Made by a program: the position numbers and the translations under genes. A stretch of 45,354 nt of DNA from Labilithrix sp. (GTDB taxonomy: Bacteria; Myxococcota; Polyangia; Polyangiales; Polyangiaceae), in NCBI GenBank assembly GCA_028287035.1, contig JAQBQL010000170.1, positions 1 to 45,354 of the forward strand, given 5' to 3'. This document shows, piece after piece, positions 32,236-40,397 of this stretch; position 1 is the stretch's first letter, and every line of letters begins with the position of its first letter. The notes below the pieces were generated by a model, which had not been told where the DNA came from, did no database searches, and worked only from the letters and a program-made list of their open reading frames with translations.

Positions 32236-34380
32236 GTGGAAGAACCCTTCGGCCCCCGCCCCGTTCGCACGCCGCCCGAACCGAAGCCCGCATCCATCGC
32301 GCCCGCGACCAGCGGCGGCGCCCCGCGGATGAATCCGGCGCAGCACGAGGCGGTCGAGCACCAGAACGGCCCGATGCTCGTGCTGGCCGGCGCCGGCTCC
32401 GGCAAGACGCGCGTCATCACGCATCGCATCGCTCGCCTCATGGAGCGCGGCGTCCCCGCGCACATGATCTGCGCGCTGACGTTCACCAACAAGGCGGCCG
32501 GCGAGATGGCCGAGCGCGTCGGTCACATCATCAAGGAGCGGCGGCTCGGCGGGCGCGACGGCGGCAAGGGGATCGTCATCTCCACGTTCCACTCGTTCGG
32601 TCTGATGGTGCTCGGGCGCGAGCGGAAGTCGCTCGGCGGCACGTTCACCATCTTCGACCAGGGCGACTGCCTCTCCGCGGTGAAGGAGATCCTGAGCCGG
32701 ATCGACGCGGGCAAGAAGTTCGACGCGTCCGACATCATGACGCGCATCTCGAACGCGAAGAACGCGTTCATCTCCGCCGAGGAGTTCTGCGAGCGCGAGG
32801 GCGACGACTACGACGAGATGACGAAGCTCGTCTATCCGAAGTACCAGAGCGCGCTGAAGACCTTCCGCGCCTTCGACTTCGACGATCTGGTGTGCGAGGT
32901 GGCGCGCCTCTGGAAGGAGCGCGAGGACATCCGCGATCGCTGGCAGAAGGAGTTCATGTACGTCCTGGTCGACGAGTACCAGGACACGAACCGCGCCCAG
33001 CTCGAGGTGCTCCGGCTCCTCGCCGACCGTCACAAGAACATCTGCGTCGTCGGCGACGACGACCAGTCGATCTACGCCTGGCGCGGCGCCGACGTGCGCA
33101 ACATCCTCGACTTCGACGAGCAGTTTCCGGGCGCCAAGGTCGTCATGCTCGAGCAGAACTACCGCTCCGACGCGCCGATCCTGGCCGTCGCCAATGCCGT
33201 CATCGCGAAGCGCAGCGACTCGAAGTACAAGAAGCGCCTCTTCACCGACAAGCCGGGCGGCGAGAAGGTCCGGCTCGGCGTCGCCGCCTCCCCCGAGGCC
33301 GAGGCGGCGTACGTCGCGCGCGAGCTCCGCCGGCTCATCCACGAGGAGGGCAAGAAGGCGAAGGACTGCGCCATCCTCTATCGCTCGAACGGCCAGGCGA
33401 AGATCCTGGAGGAGCAGCTCCGCGAGCAGGGCGTTCCGTACCGCATGATCGGCGGCCAGCAGTTCTTCGAGCGCAAGGAGGTGAAGGACCTCCTCGCGTA
33501 CCTGAAGGTCGCCCTCAACCGCGCCGACGAGATCAGCCTGCGCCGCATCATGAACTACCCGCCGCGCGGCATCGGCGACACGAGCGTCGAGCGGCTCACG
33601 TCGTACGCGCTCGCCCGCGGCTGGTCGCTCTGGGAGGCGATCGAGCGCGTCGACGGCCTCGACGACATCCCGACCGGCGCGCGCGAGGGTTGCCGTCAGC
33701 TCGAACGCATCGTCGGCGACATGCGCAAGAAGCTCATGATCGACCGTGAAAAGGCGAGCGCCGTCACGCGCGATCTCTGCGAGACGCTCGGCCTCCGCAA
33801 GGACATCGATCACACCTCGACCTCCACAAACGCCGCCTCGCGCCGCTGGAGCAACGTCGAGGGCATCATCGGCGTGCTCACGCGGCGCGAGGGTCGCGTC
33901 ACCGCGAAGGGTCAGGACGACACCGCGGAGCGCGAGCTCATGTCGTTCCTGCACTCGCTCACCCTGCAGATCGACGACGAGGAAGAGGACCCCGGCAACG
34001 TGGTCACCCTCTCCACGCTGCACGGCAGCAAGGGGCTCGAGTTCGATTACGTCTTCCTCATCGGCTGCGAGGAAGGGCTCATCCCTCACCAGCGCACGCT
34101 CGACGTTCGCGTCACCGACGACAAGCCGCAGGACGTCGAGGAGGAGCGGCGCCTCTTCTACGTCGGCGTGACCCGCGCCCGGAAACGTCTCGATCTCACG
34201 CGCTGCAAGCATCGCGTGTCGCGCGGCAAGCCCGTGCCGCGCACGCCGTGCCGGTTCCTGGCCGACATCCCCGCCGACCTCACCGAGGAGTTCGAGGTGA
34301 AGGACGCGGCCCAGATGTCGACGCAGCAGATGGCCGAGCAGGCGACCAACCTGCTCGCGATGCTCGACCTGCTGAAGTGA
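32236..34380 (+). CDS. UvrD/Rep/PcrA-type superfamily 1 DNA helicase
   Basis: ATP-dependent 3'-5' helicase acting in repair or replication restart. 714 residues with the SF1A motifs in order: AGAGSGKT (51-58), TFTNKAAGEM (82-91), VDEYQDTN, VVGDDDQSIYAWRGAD, LEQNYRS, VTLSTLHGSKGLEFDYVF and EERRLFYVGVTRARKRL. The LIGCEEGLIPHQR segment is closest to Rep-type enzymes, but Rep, PcrA and UvrD cannot be separated safely here. It has an N-terminal Pro-rich extension (1-31) and a short C-terminal tail. GTG 32236 is the first plausible start after a CATAAC box (32214-32219). An ATG at 32329 would remove the extension. Its stop lies 6 bp from that of the GH15 gene. Confidence 0.93.
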   Translation: MEEPFGPRPVRTPPEPKPASIAPATSGGAPRMNPAQHEAVEHQNGPMLVLAGAGSGKTRVITHRIARLMERGVPAHMICALTFTNKAAGEMAERVGHIIKERRLGGRDGGKGIVISTFHSFGLMVLGRERKSLGGTFTIFDQGDCLSAVKEILSRIDAGKKFDASDIMTRISNAKNAFISAEEFCEREGDDYDEMTKLVYPKYQSALKTFRAFDFDDLVCEVARLWKEREDIRDRWQKEFMYVLVDEYQDTNRAQLEVLRLLADRHKNICVVGDDDQSIYAWRGADVRNILDFDEQFPGAKVVMLEQNYRSDAPILAVANAVIAKRSDSKYKKRLFTDKPGGEKVRLGVAASPEAEAAYVARELRRLIHEEGKKAKDCAILYRSNGQAKILEEQLREQGVPYRMIGGQQFFERKEVKDLLAYLKVALNRADEISLRRIMNYPPRGIGDTSVERLTSYALARGWSLWEAIERVDGLDDIPTGAREGCRQLERIVGDMRKKLMIDREKASAVTRDLCETLGLRKDIDHTSTSTNAASRRWSNVEGIIGVLTRREGRVTAKGQDDTAERELMSFLHSLTLQIDDEEEDPGNVVTLSTLHGSKGLEFDYVFLIGCEEGLIPHQRTLDVRVTDDKPQDVEEERRLFYVGVTRARKRLDLTRCKHRVSRGKPVPRTPCRFLADIPADLTEEFEVKDAAQMSTQQMAEQATNLLAMLDLLK

Positions 34381-34386
34381 TCGCCG

Positions 34387-36246
34387 TCAGCGCCCACCGC
34401 CCAGCTGGCGGTCCAGGTTGAACGCGGCGCTGATCAACGCGAGGTGGGTGAACGCCTGCGGGAAGTTCCCGAGGGCCTCGCCGCTCGGACCGGTCTCCTC
34501 GGCGTAGAGACCGACGTGGTTCGCGTAGCCGAGCATCCGCTCGAAGAGGATGCGCGCGCGCTCGAGCCGCTTCGGATCGCCTCGGCCGGCGCGGGCCATC
34601 GCCTCGACCAGCCAGAAGCTGCACATGTTGAAGGTGCCCTCCTCGCCATCGAGCCCGTCGATGCCGCCTTCCGTGTCGTAGCGGAAGACCAGGCTGTCCG
34701 AGAGGAGGCCTCCCTCGTGCGCGGGCGCCGCGATCGCGTCGATGGTCGCGATCATGCGCGGGTCCGTCGGCGACATGAAGAACACGAGGGGCATCATCAA
34801 GGTCGAAGCGTCGATCGCGTCGCTCCCGAAGCTCTGGACGAAGGTCTGACGCTCCTCGCTCCAGCCCTTGTTCATGATCGCCATGTAGATCTCGTCGCGC
34901 GCCTTCGACCACTTCGCGCGGTCGGCGGGGAAGGAACGCTTGTCGGCGAGACGGAGCCCGCGATCGATGGCGACCCAGCACATCAGCTTCGAGTACGTGA
35001 AGTGCTGCGACTTCCCGCGGATCTCCCAGATGCCGTCGTCCGGCTGGTCCCAGTGGTCGCACACCCAGTCGACGATGCGCGCGATGTGCTGCCAGAGGTC
35101 GAACCCGATCGGCACGCCGTGCTTGTTGTACAGGTACACGGCGTCGAGGAGCTCGCCATAGATGTCGAGCTGGAGCTGCTTGTACGCGCCGTTGCCGATG
35201 CGCACCGGCGACGCGCCCTCGTGCCCGCTGAGGTGGTCGAGCGTCATCTCGTCGAGCGCGTGGCGACCGTCGATCCCGTACATCACCTGGAGCGGGCTCC
35301 CGTCGAGGGGCGCCTCGCGGCAGCGCTGCTCGAGCCACCGCATGAAGGCGGCGGCCTCTTCGGTGAAGCCGATGCGCAGGAACCCGTAGAGAGTGAAGGC
35401 CGCGTCGCGGATCCACGTGTACCGGTAGTCCCAGTTGCGGGTGCCGCCCGGGGTCTCGGGCAGGCTGCACGTCGGCGCCGCGACGATCGCTCCGGTCGGC
35501 TCGAACGTGAGGAGCTTCATGGCGAGCGCCGAGCGCTGGACGATCTCGCGCCAGCGACCGCGGTACGTGCACTTGGCCAGCCACTTCTGCCAGTAGCTCA
35601 CGGTGGCCTGGAAGAGCTGCTCGACCACCTCGGCCTCGGGCGCGTCTCCGCACGACGCTCCGCCGCCCACGCGCCGGAGCACGAAGACCGCGACCTCGCC
35701 CTCCTTCAGCTCGACCTCGCCCGAGGCGCCGCGCGCGTCGGCGACGAGCGGCACGTCACTGGCGAGCCCCATCCGGATGCCCGGGCCCTCGAACGTCGCG
35801 CCGCTCGCGGTCACCTCGGTCACGTGCGAGGCGCGCGCATACTCGAAGGCCGGATAGCACTCGATGCGGAAGCGCATCGTCCCGCGCACCACGCGCACGC
35901 GCCGTACGAGCTGCTCGTGCCAGCCCGGCGCCTCGCTCGCGCCGGCGGGCATGAAATCCTCCATCTCACCGACGCCCGCGGCGGACATGAAGCGCGTGAC
36001 AAGGACGTTCGTGTCCGGCCAGTAGAACTGCTTCGTACGCAGCGCCGGCTTGCCGTCCTCGCGCTCCGGAACGACGGGCGCGATCTTGAAGTGGCCGCCG
36101 CGCTCGTCGTCCAGGATGGCGGCGAAGATGCTGGGCGAGTCGAAGAACGGGAAACATAGCCAGTCGATGGCGCCGTCGATCCCGACGAGCGCCACCGTCC
36201 GCATGTTGCCGATCATGCCGTGGTCCTGGATGGGCGTGTACGCCAT
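34387..36246 (-). CDS. Glycoside hydrolase family 15 protein (glucoamylase/trehalase-like)
   Basis: 619 residues, cytoplasmic (no signal peptide). The N-terminal beta-domain begins with [20 protein letters not shown] and [17 protein letters not shown], the standard start of bacterial GH15 proteins. The (alpha/alpha)6 barrel follows with [19 protein letters not shown] and [10 protein letters not shown], the second of which carries the predicted catalytic Glu. Family members act on alpha-glucans or trehalose; the substrate cannot be assigned. The ATG at 36246 matches the family N-terminus. A TATCGT box is 14 nt upstream. It follows the DODA-type gene by 34 bp on the same strand and is convergent with the helicase gene. 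Confidence 0.92.
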   Translation of the reverse strand: MAYTPIQDHGMIGNMRTVALVGIDGAIDWLCFPFFDSPSIFAAILDDERGGHFKIAPVVPEREDGKPALRTKQFYWPDTNVLVTRFMSAAGVGEMEDFMPAGASEAPGWHEQLVRRVRVVRGTMRFRIECYPAFEYARASHVTEVTASGATFEGPGIRMGLASDVPLVADARGASGEVELKEGEVAVFVLRRVGGGASCGDAPEAEVVEQLFQATVSYWQKWLAKCTYRGRWREIVQRSALAMKLLTFEPTGAIVAAPTCSLPETPGGTRNWDYRYTWIRDAAFTLYGFLRIGFTEEAAAFMRWLEQRCREAPLDGSPLQVMYGIDGRHALDEMTLDHLSGHEGASPVRIGNGAYKQLQLDIYGELLDAVYLYNKHGVPIGFDLWQHIARIVDWVCDHWDQPDDGIWEIRGKSQHFTYSKLMCWVAIDRGLRLADKRSFPADRAKWSKARDEIYMAIMNKGWSEERQTFVQSFGSDAIDASTLMMPLVFFMSPTDPRMIATIDAIAAPAHEGGLLSDSLVFRYDTEGGIDGLDGEEGTFNMCSFWLVEAMARAGRGDPKRLERARILFERMLGYANHVGLYAEETGPSGEALGNFPQAFTHLALISAAFNLDRQLGGGR

Positions 36247-36280
36247 GCGTGGCTCGCGAGACGATACACCCCCTTTGGGT

Positions 36281-37066
36281 TCAGCCGATCTGCAGCGAGC
36301 GGCGCGAGAACGCCGGGGCGATCTTCCAGAAGCCCTCGATCGGGAAGCGCACCTCTCCGCCGGCGGCCTCGGCGGCACCTGCGGCAACGAGGAGCGGCGC
36401 GAAGTGCTCCGTGCGGGGATGGGCGAGGGCCGCCGCCGGCGCGCGCCGCCGGAAGTCGACGAGCGCGTCCGTGTCGCGGTTCACGAGCGTCTCGGCGGTC
36501 CACGTGTCGAACTCGCGCGCCCAGCTCGGGGTCTGCCGCTCGCCGAACGATCGCATGTTGTGCGTCAGGAACCCGCTGGCGGCGACGAGGACGCCCTCAT
36601 CGCGCAGGGGGGCGAGCGCCCTGCCGAACGCGAGCAGCTCCGCGGGATCGAGGCTCGGCAGGGACACCTGGAGCACGGGAATGTCGGCTGCCGGGTACAT
36701 GGCCATCAGCGGGATGTACGTGCCGTGGTCGAGGCCGCGCGCGGGATCGTCGGCGAACGCGAGGCCGCTCGCGCCGAGGAGCTCCCGGAGCCTGGCCGCG
36801 AGGGCGGGCGCGCCGGGCGAGCGGTACTGCACGTCGTAATAGTGCGCGGGGAAGCCGTGGAAATCGTAGACGAGCGGGATCGCCTCCGTCGCGCCGATGG
36901 TGATGGGCCGCGACTCCCAGTGCGCGGAGATCGCGAGGATCGCCTTCGGCGCCGGGAGCGCCTTGCCCCACGCTCCGAGCTCGGCCTGCCAGCTGGCGTC
37001 GTCGAGGAGCGGCGGCGCGCCGTGGGCGATGAACAGCACGGGCATGGCGCTCGGGTGGTGGATCAT
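36281..37066 (-). CDS. DODA-type extradiol dioxygenase (YgiD-like)
   Basis: 261 residues of the class III ring-cleaving dioxygenase family that includes E. coli YgiD and plant DOPA dioxygenases. Family metal-site histidines: H15 (IAHGAPPL), H49 (SAHWES) and H221 ([10 protein letters not shown]). H114 ([14 protein letters not shown]) and H169 (GFLTHNMR) are catalytic-site candidates. [17 protein letters not shown] is also typical. Expected activity is ring opening of a catechol; the natural substrate is unknown. ATG 37066 is chosen because of TTGTGA, 16 bp, TACGAT, 12 nt upstream; an ATG at 37045 is an alternative. The GH15 gene follows after 34 bp. Confidence 0.9.
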   Translation of the reverse strand: MIHHPSAMPVLFIAHGAPPLLDDASWQAELGAWGKALPAPKAILAISAHWESRPITIGATEAIPLVYDFHGFPAHYYDVQYRSPGAPALAARLRELLGASGLAFADDPARGLDHGTYIPLMAMYPAADIPVLQVSLPSLDPAELLAFGRALAPLRDEGVLVAASGFLTHNMRSFGERQTPSWAREFDTWTAETLVNRDTDALVDFRRRAPAAALAHPRTEHFAPLLVAAGAAEAAGGEVRFPIEGFWKIAPAFSRRSLQIG

Positions 37067-37078
37067 GGGCTCGAAGGG

Positions 37079-37106
37079 ATCGTAGGCCGGGAGCCTTCCA
37101 TCACAA
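37079..37106 (-). promoter_or_regulatory. Candidate promoter of DODA gene
   Basis: Minus strand TTGTGA (37101-37106), 16-bp spacer, TACGAT (37079-37084), 12 nt to the ATG at 37066, giving a leader of about 5 nt. Confidence 0.45.
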
Positions 37107-37144
37107 GAGCCGCCGGCCGAACGCTCTGTTGCCGTGCGCGCAAC

Positions 37145-38479
37145 TCACTCCTTGGTCGCGGGCGGCTTGCGGACCTTCGCGCCGCGCGCCTTCAGCACCT
37201 TCACGACCGCGTCGTTACCGCGCGCCTCGGCCGCCTCGAGCGGCGTGAGGCCGAGGACCTCCTCGTCGACGCGTGCCCCCTTCGAGACGAGCAGCGCCAC
37301 GAGCGTCTCGTCACCCTGCTGCGCCGCCACGAAGAGCGGGGTGCGCCCGTCCCCGCCCTTCGTGTTGGGTGAAGCGCCCGCCTCGAGGAGAGCGCGCGTG
37401 ACGTCGACGTCGCCGGCGAGCGCCGCGGTCGTGAGCGGGAGAGGCGCGCCGGGATCGAGCGTCGCCCACGCGATACGCTTGGCGGCGAGCTTCTTGATCG
37501 AGGCGACGTCCCGCGCGCTCGCGGCGACCGCGATCGCCTTCGCGGTGGCGGCGCGGTCGAGCGACGGAGCGGGGGCCGCGAGCAGCGCGTCGAGCAGCGC
37601 ACCGCGGGGCGGCTCTTCTGCGCCGAGCGCGAGCACGAGCGCGTCGCCGTCGACCTTCGCCCGCGCAGCGACGAGGCGCGCGACGAGGTCGATGGGACGG
37701 TCGCCCGTCTTGTCGGCGGCATCCGCCGCGGGATGCGCGGCCTTCGCGATGGCTACCGCGAGCGGCGACTCGCCTTCGGCCTTTGCGTCCGGGTCGGCGC
37801 CCGCCTTCAGGAGCGCGTCGACGATGCCGCGGCGCGCCGCTCCGTTCGACTCGCGCACGGCGGCGAGGAGCACGGGCTCGCCTTCGGTGGTCTTGCCGTT
37901 CGCGCTCTGCCCCTTGGCGAGGAGACGCGTCACCGCGCGGGGAGCGCCGGCGGTCACGGCGCGGGCGAGCGTGGGCTCGTGCGCGCCGCGGGCGAGGAGG
38001 AGGCCGGTGATGGCCTCGCTCTCGTCGGCGAGGAGGAGCGGCGGCACCGAGAGGTCCTCGCCTTCCGTCGCGGCGACGCCGTGGCCGAGCAGCCATTCGA
38101 CGAGCGCGGCGTTCTTCGAGCGCGCCGCGTTCTCGAGCGTGCCCTCCGCGGGAACGCCCCGGGCGACCAGCGCCTCGACGGTCAGCCGGTCGCCGGCGGC
38201 GGCGGCGTCGAGGAGCGCAGCGCGGTCGGCGGCGGTGACCGAGGGCGCGAGCGGCGCGGCGTCGGCCTGCGCCGAGGAGGACGCAGGGGCGGGCGCGGGG
38301 AGAGGCGGAGGCGTCACGATCGGCGCGACCGGCGCGGCGCTCGGCACCGTCCCCGCGTGCAGCTCGGCGGCGCCGGGCCGCTCGTGCGGGAAGTAGCGCT
38401 CGCGCAGGGCGAAGCCGCCGAAGACGACAGCACCGATGCCCACGACGACGGCGATCTTGGCGACGGGAGATTCACTCAT
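37145..38479 (-). CDS. Membrane-anchored ankyrin-repeat protein
   Basis: 444 residues. One N-terminal membrane helix (residues 6-24) follows a short N-terminus and precedes a Pro/Ala-rich spacer (about 45-75). The rest, 80-440, is a row of ankyrin-type repeats with the usual pattern: AALLDAAAAGDRLTVEALVARGV, LLAAVRESNGAARRGIVDALLKAGAD, LTTAALAGDVDVTRALLEAGAS, and GRTPLFVAAQQGDETLVALL. With an N-terminal anchor and positive charges after the helix, topology is uncertain; a Pro-rich spacer suggests the repeats are periplasmic. Ankyrin arrays bind proteins. An ATG 39 nt upstream (38518) would add 13 residues. Divergent from the AI-2E gene. Confidence 0.85.
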   Translation of the reverse strand: MSESPVAKIAVVVGIGAVVFGGFALRERYFPHERPGAAELHAGTVPSAAPVAPIVTPPPLPAPAPASSSAQADAAPLAPSVTAADRAALLDAAAAGDRLTVEALVARGVPAEGTLENAARSKNAALVEWLLGHGVAATEGEDLSVPPLLLADESEAITGLLLARGAHEPTLARAVTAGAPRAVTRLLAKGQSANGKTTEGEPVLLAAVRESNGAARRGIVDALLKAGADPDAKAEGESPLAVAIAKAAHPAADAADKTGDRPIDLVARLVAARAKVDGDALVLALGAEEPPRGALLDALLAAPAPSLDRAATAKAIAVAASARDVASIKKLAAKRIAWATLDPGAPLPLTTAALAGDVDVTRALLEAGASPNTKGGDGRTPLFVAAQQGDETLVALLVSKGARVDEEVLGLTPLEAAEARGNDAVVKVLKARGAKVRKPPATKE

Positions 38480-38544
38480 GAGGAGGCCTGGTACGGGTGA
38501 CGCACGGGACGGTTCCATTGTTCCCGGGCCGGTTGAGCTTGGCG

Positions 38545-38550
38545 TACGCT
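38545..38550 (+). promoter_or_regulatory. Candidate -10 box of AI-2E permease gene
   Basis: TACGCT, 6 nt before the ATG at 38557. No good -35 at standard spacing. Confidence 0.35.
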
Positions 38551-38556
38551 CGCCGC

Positions 38557-39723
38557 ATGGACCGCGTGGCGACGTTTCTGTCCGAGAAGACTCCTCGTCG
38601 TTTCATGGCGGTCGCCACTTTCGTGGCGCTCCTCTATTTGTTCCGGCACCTCGCCATCCTGCTCGTTTTCTTCGTGACCTTCGAGCGGGCGCTCGGCTGG
38701 GGATCACGAAGGCTCGCGCGACGCAGCGGCATTCCGCCCAAGCGGGCCGTGCTCCTCCTCGTCGCCGCCGCGGCGCTTGCGGTCGGTGGCGGGACCTGGC
38801 TGGGCGTCGGCAAGACCATCCGTGCCGTCGGCCTCGTGCAGGACAGCTTCCCGGACCGCCTCGCCGAGCTCCGCGAGAACCCGCTCGTCGAGAAGCTGCA
38901 GGAGCAGATCGGCGGGACCGAGAAGCTCGTCGATGGCATCCGGCACTACTCGGGCGACGCCATCTCGGCAGCGTCCGCGATCGGCCACTTCTTCGTCTAC
39001 GTGCTCATCGGGTTCATCCTCGCGCTGGTGTTCACGCTCGAACACGAGGAGATCGAGGTGTGGTGGCAGGGCATCGACCGGCGGTCGCTGGCGGGCACCG
39101 TGGGCCGCTGGATGAAGCATGTCGCCGACTCGACGATCGTGACCGTGCAGCTGCAGCTCGTCGTCGCCGCCTTCAACACGGTGACGACGCTGCCGGTGCT
39201 GCTCGTGCTGGGCGTCCCGCACGTGGGCCCGCTCATGCTGCTCGTCTTCACCTCGGCGCTCGTGCCGGTCATCGGCAACGTCGTGTCCGGCGCGGTCCTC
39301 GCGCTGCTCGCCTACCAGGCGAAGGGGTGGCTGGGCGTCGGCATCTTCGTGGCGCTCACCTTCGTCCTCCACAAGATCGAGTCGTACTACCTGAGCCCGC
39401 GGCTCACCGCGCGGCACGTGAAGATGCCGGGGTTCGTGCTGATCGTGAGCCTCCTCCTTTGCGAGCACCTGTTCGGGTTCAAGGGGCTCTTCCTCTCGTT
39501 CCCGATCCTGTTCGTGGCGGGGCGCGTCCGCGGAGAGTGGCTGGAGGAGGACGCGATCACGTCCTCGGCGACCTCGCCCATCGTCCTTTCGGACAACCCG
39601 GACCAGCTGCCCGGCCGGATGGGCGCGCTCGAGGCGCCGCAGTCCTCACCGACCGGCTTCGAGCTCGACACCGCGAACGTGCGGATGGACAGCGTTCGTC
39701 CACCCGCCGCGGAGGATGCATGA
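38557..39723 (+). CDS. AI-2E family transporter
   Basis: 388-residue polytopic membrane protein of the AI-2E/PerM family, members of which export small molecules or exchange ions; the name does not prove AI-2 transport. About seven to eight membrane segments: 17-45 (MAVATFVALLYLFRHLAILLV, in part), 63-83, 144-163, 195-235 and 240-330. The family C-terminal stretch is VLHKIESYYLSPRLTARHVKMPG. The soluble loop at 90-140 is rich in charged residues. The C-terminal 45 residues are a cytoplasmic Ser/Pro-rich tail. ATG 38557 is supported by a TACGCT box 6 nt upstream. Its stop overlaps the next ATG (ATGA). Confidence 0.88.
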   Translation: MDRVATFLSEKTPRRFMAVATFVALLYLFRHLAILLVFFVTFERALGWGSRRLARRSGIPPKRAVLLLVAAAALAVGGGTWLGVGKTIRAVGLVQDSFPDRLAELRENPLVEKLQEQIGGTEKLVDGIRHYSGDAISAASAIGHFFVYVLIGFILALVFTLEHEEIEVWWQGIDRRSLAGTVGRWMKHVADSTIVTVQLQLVVAAFNTVTTLPVLLVLGVPHVGPLMLLVFTSALVPVIGNVVSGAVLALLAYQAKGWLGVGIFVALTFVLHKIESYYLSPRLTARHVKMPGFVLIVSLLLCEHLFGFKGLFLSFPILFVAGRVRGEWLEEDAITSSATSPIVLSDNPDQLPGRMGALEAPQSSPTGFELDTANVRMDSVRPPAAEDA

Positions 39724-40340
39724 AGATTCATCACTTGCTTGCCGCGCTGCTCGTCACCTCGTGCGCGCTGGGCTGCAGCAGCAGTGACGGGGGGGCGGGC
39801 GGTCCCGAGGACCGGGGGCCGGCCGGGCCCGCCACGGTGCGCCTCGCGTTGCTCGCGGCGGACGGCACCGCACCGGCCACTCTTTCCAACGACGCGCTCG
39901 TCATCCGGCCCGACCTCGCATCGGGCGGCAGCGTGCGGGTCACGGAGGACGGTGACCAGGTCCAGGGGCTCTACAACCGCCTCACCTGCCGCGCCACGAA
40001 GGAGGAGCTCGAGCGGGGCTTCACCCAGTGGGCGTTCGCGAACGTGAACCAGCGCCTTCCGGCTTCGCGGCCGCTCCGCATCGAATCGATCTCCGTCGTA
40101 ATCGTGGCGGACCAGAATCCGCCGGATAATCAGCCGTCCGCCTGCCTTGCGTACCGGACGAAGGACGGGCTCTGGCACGGCGAGCTCGTGAGCGTGCCCG
40201 GCGTGCGCGAGGGCACCTCCACCCGGGTCGCCTTCGAGGTGCATGCCGACGACGTCGATGTCCTCGGCGTGATGTTCGGGAACGTCTACACGAGCGTCTC
40301 CGAGATCTCGTACGTCGCGAGCCGCGCCGCCACCCCCTGA
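39720..40340 (+). CDS. Small lipoprotein of unknown function
   Basis: 206 residues. Signal peptide MKIHHLLAALLVTSCALGC with lipobox Cys19, a short Gly-rich tether (20-35), then an unrecognised beta-rich domain (about 38-200: ATVRLALLAADG, IESISVVIVADQ, VSEISYVASR). The two other Cys (LTCRATK, SACLAYR) may pair. The ATG overlaps the permease stop by 4 bp with GGAGG just upstream, so it is translationally coupled to that gene. A long inverted repeat starts in its last codons. Confidence 0.7.
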   Translation: MKIHHLLAALLVTSCALGCSSSDGGAGGPEDRGPAGPATVRLALLAADGTAPATLSNDALVIRPDLASGGSVRVTEDGDQVQGLYNRLTCRATKEELERGFTQWAFANVNQRLPASRPLRIESISVVIVADQNPPDNQPSACLAYRTKDGLWHGELVSVPGVREGTSTRVAFEVHADDVDVLGVMFGNVYTSVSEISYVASRAATP

Positions 40341-40385
40341 CGGTCAGCGGCCCGTAACACCCCGGCCCGGGGCGCGACCGTCAGG
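40336..40385. terminator. Nested inverted repeat between convergent lipoprotein and proS genes
   Basis: Outer arms CCTGACGGTC (40336-40345) and GACCGTCAGG (40376-40385) match over 10 bp. The 30-nt interior holds a second small hairpin (CCCCGG-c-CCGGGG). The outer left arm contains the lipoprotein stop codon (40338-40340). Likely a bidirectional terminator or RNA-stabilising structure; no T tract on either strand. Confidence 0.5.
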
Positions 40386-40397
40386 TGGGCAGCGTCG

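Noticed and set aside
34444..36159. 571-codon plus-strand open frame across the GH15 gene
   Set aside because: No domain; it is the antisense shadow of a clear GH15 protein.
38436..38556. Protein-coding start upstream of the AI-2E permease (ATG-like codon at 38497)
   Set aside because: The extra 20 residues lack similarity and overlap the divergent ankyrin promoter. ATG 38557 follows a -10-like box.
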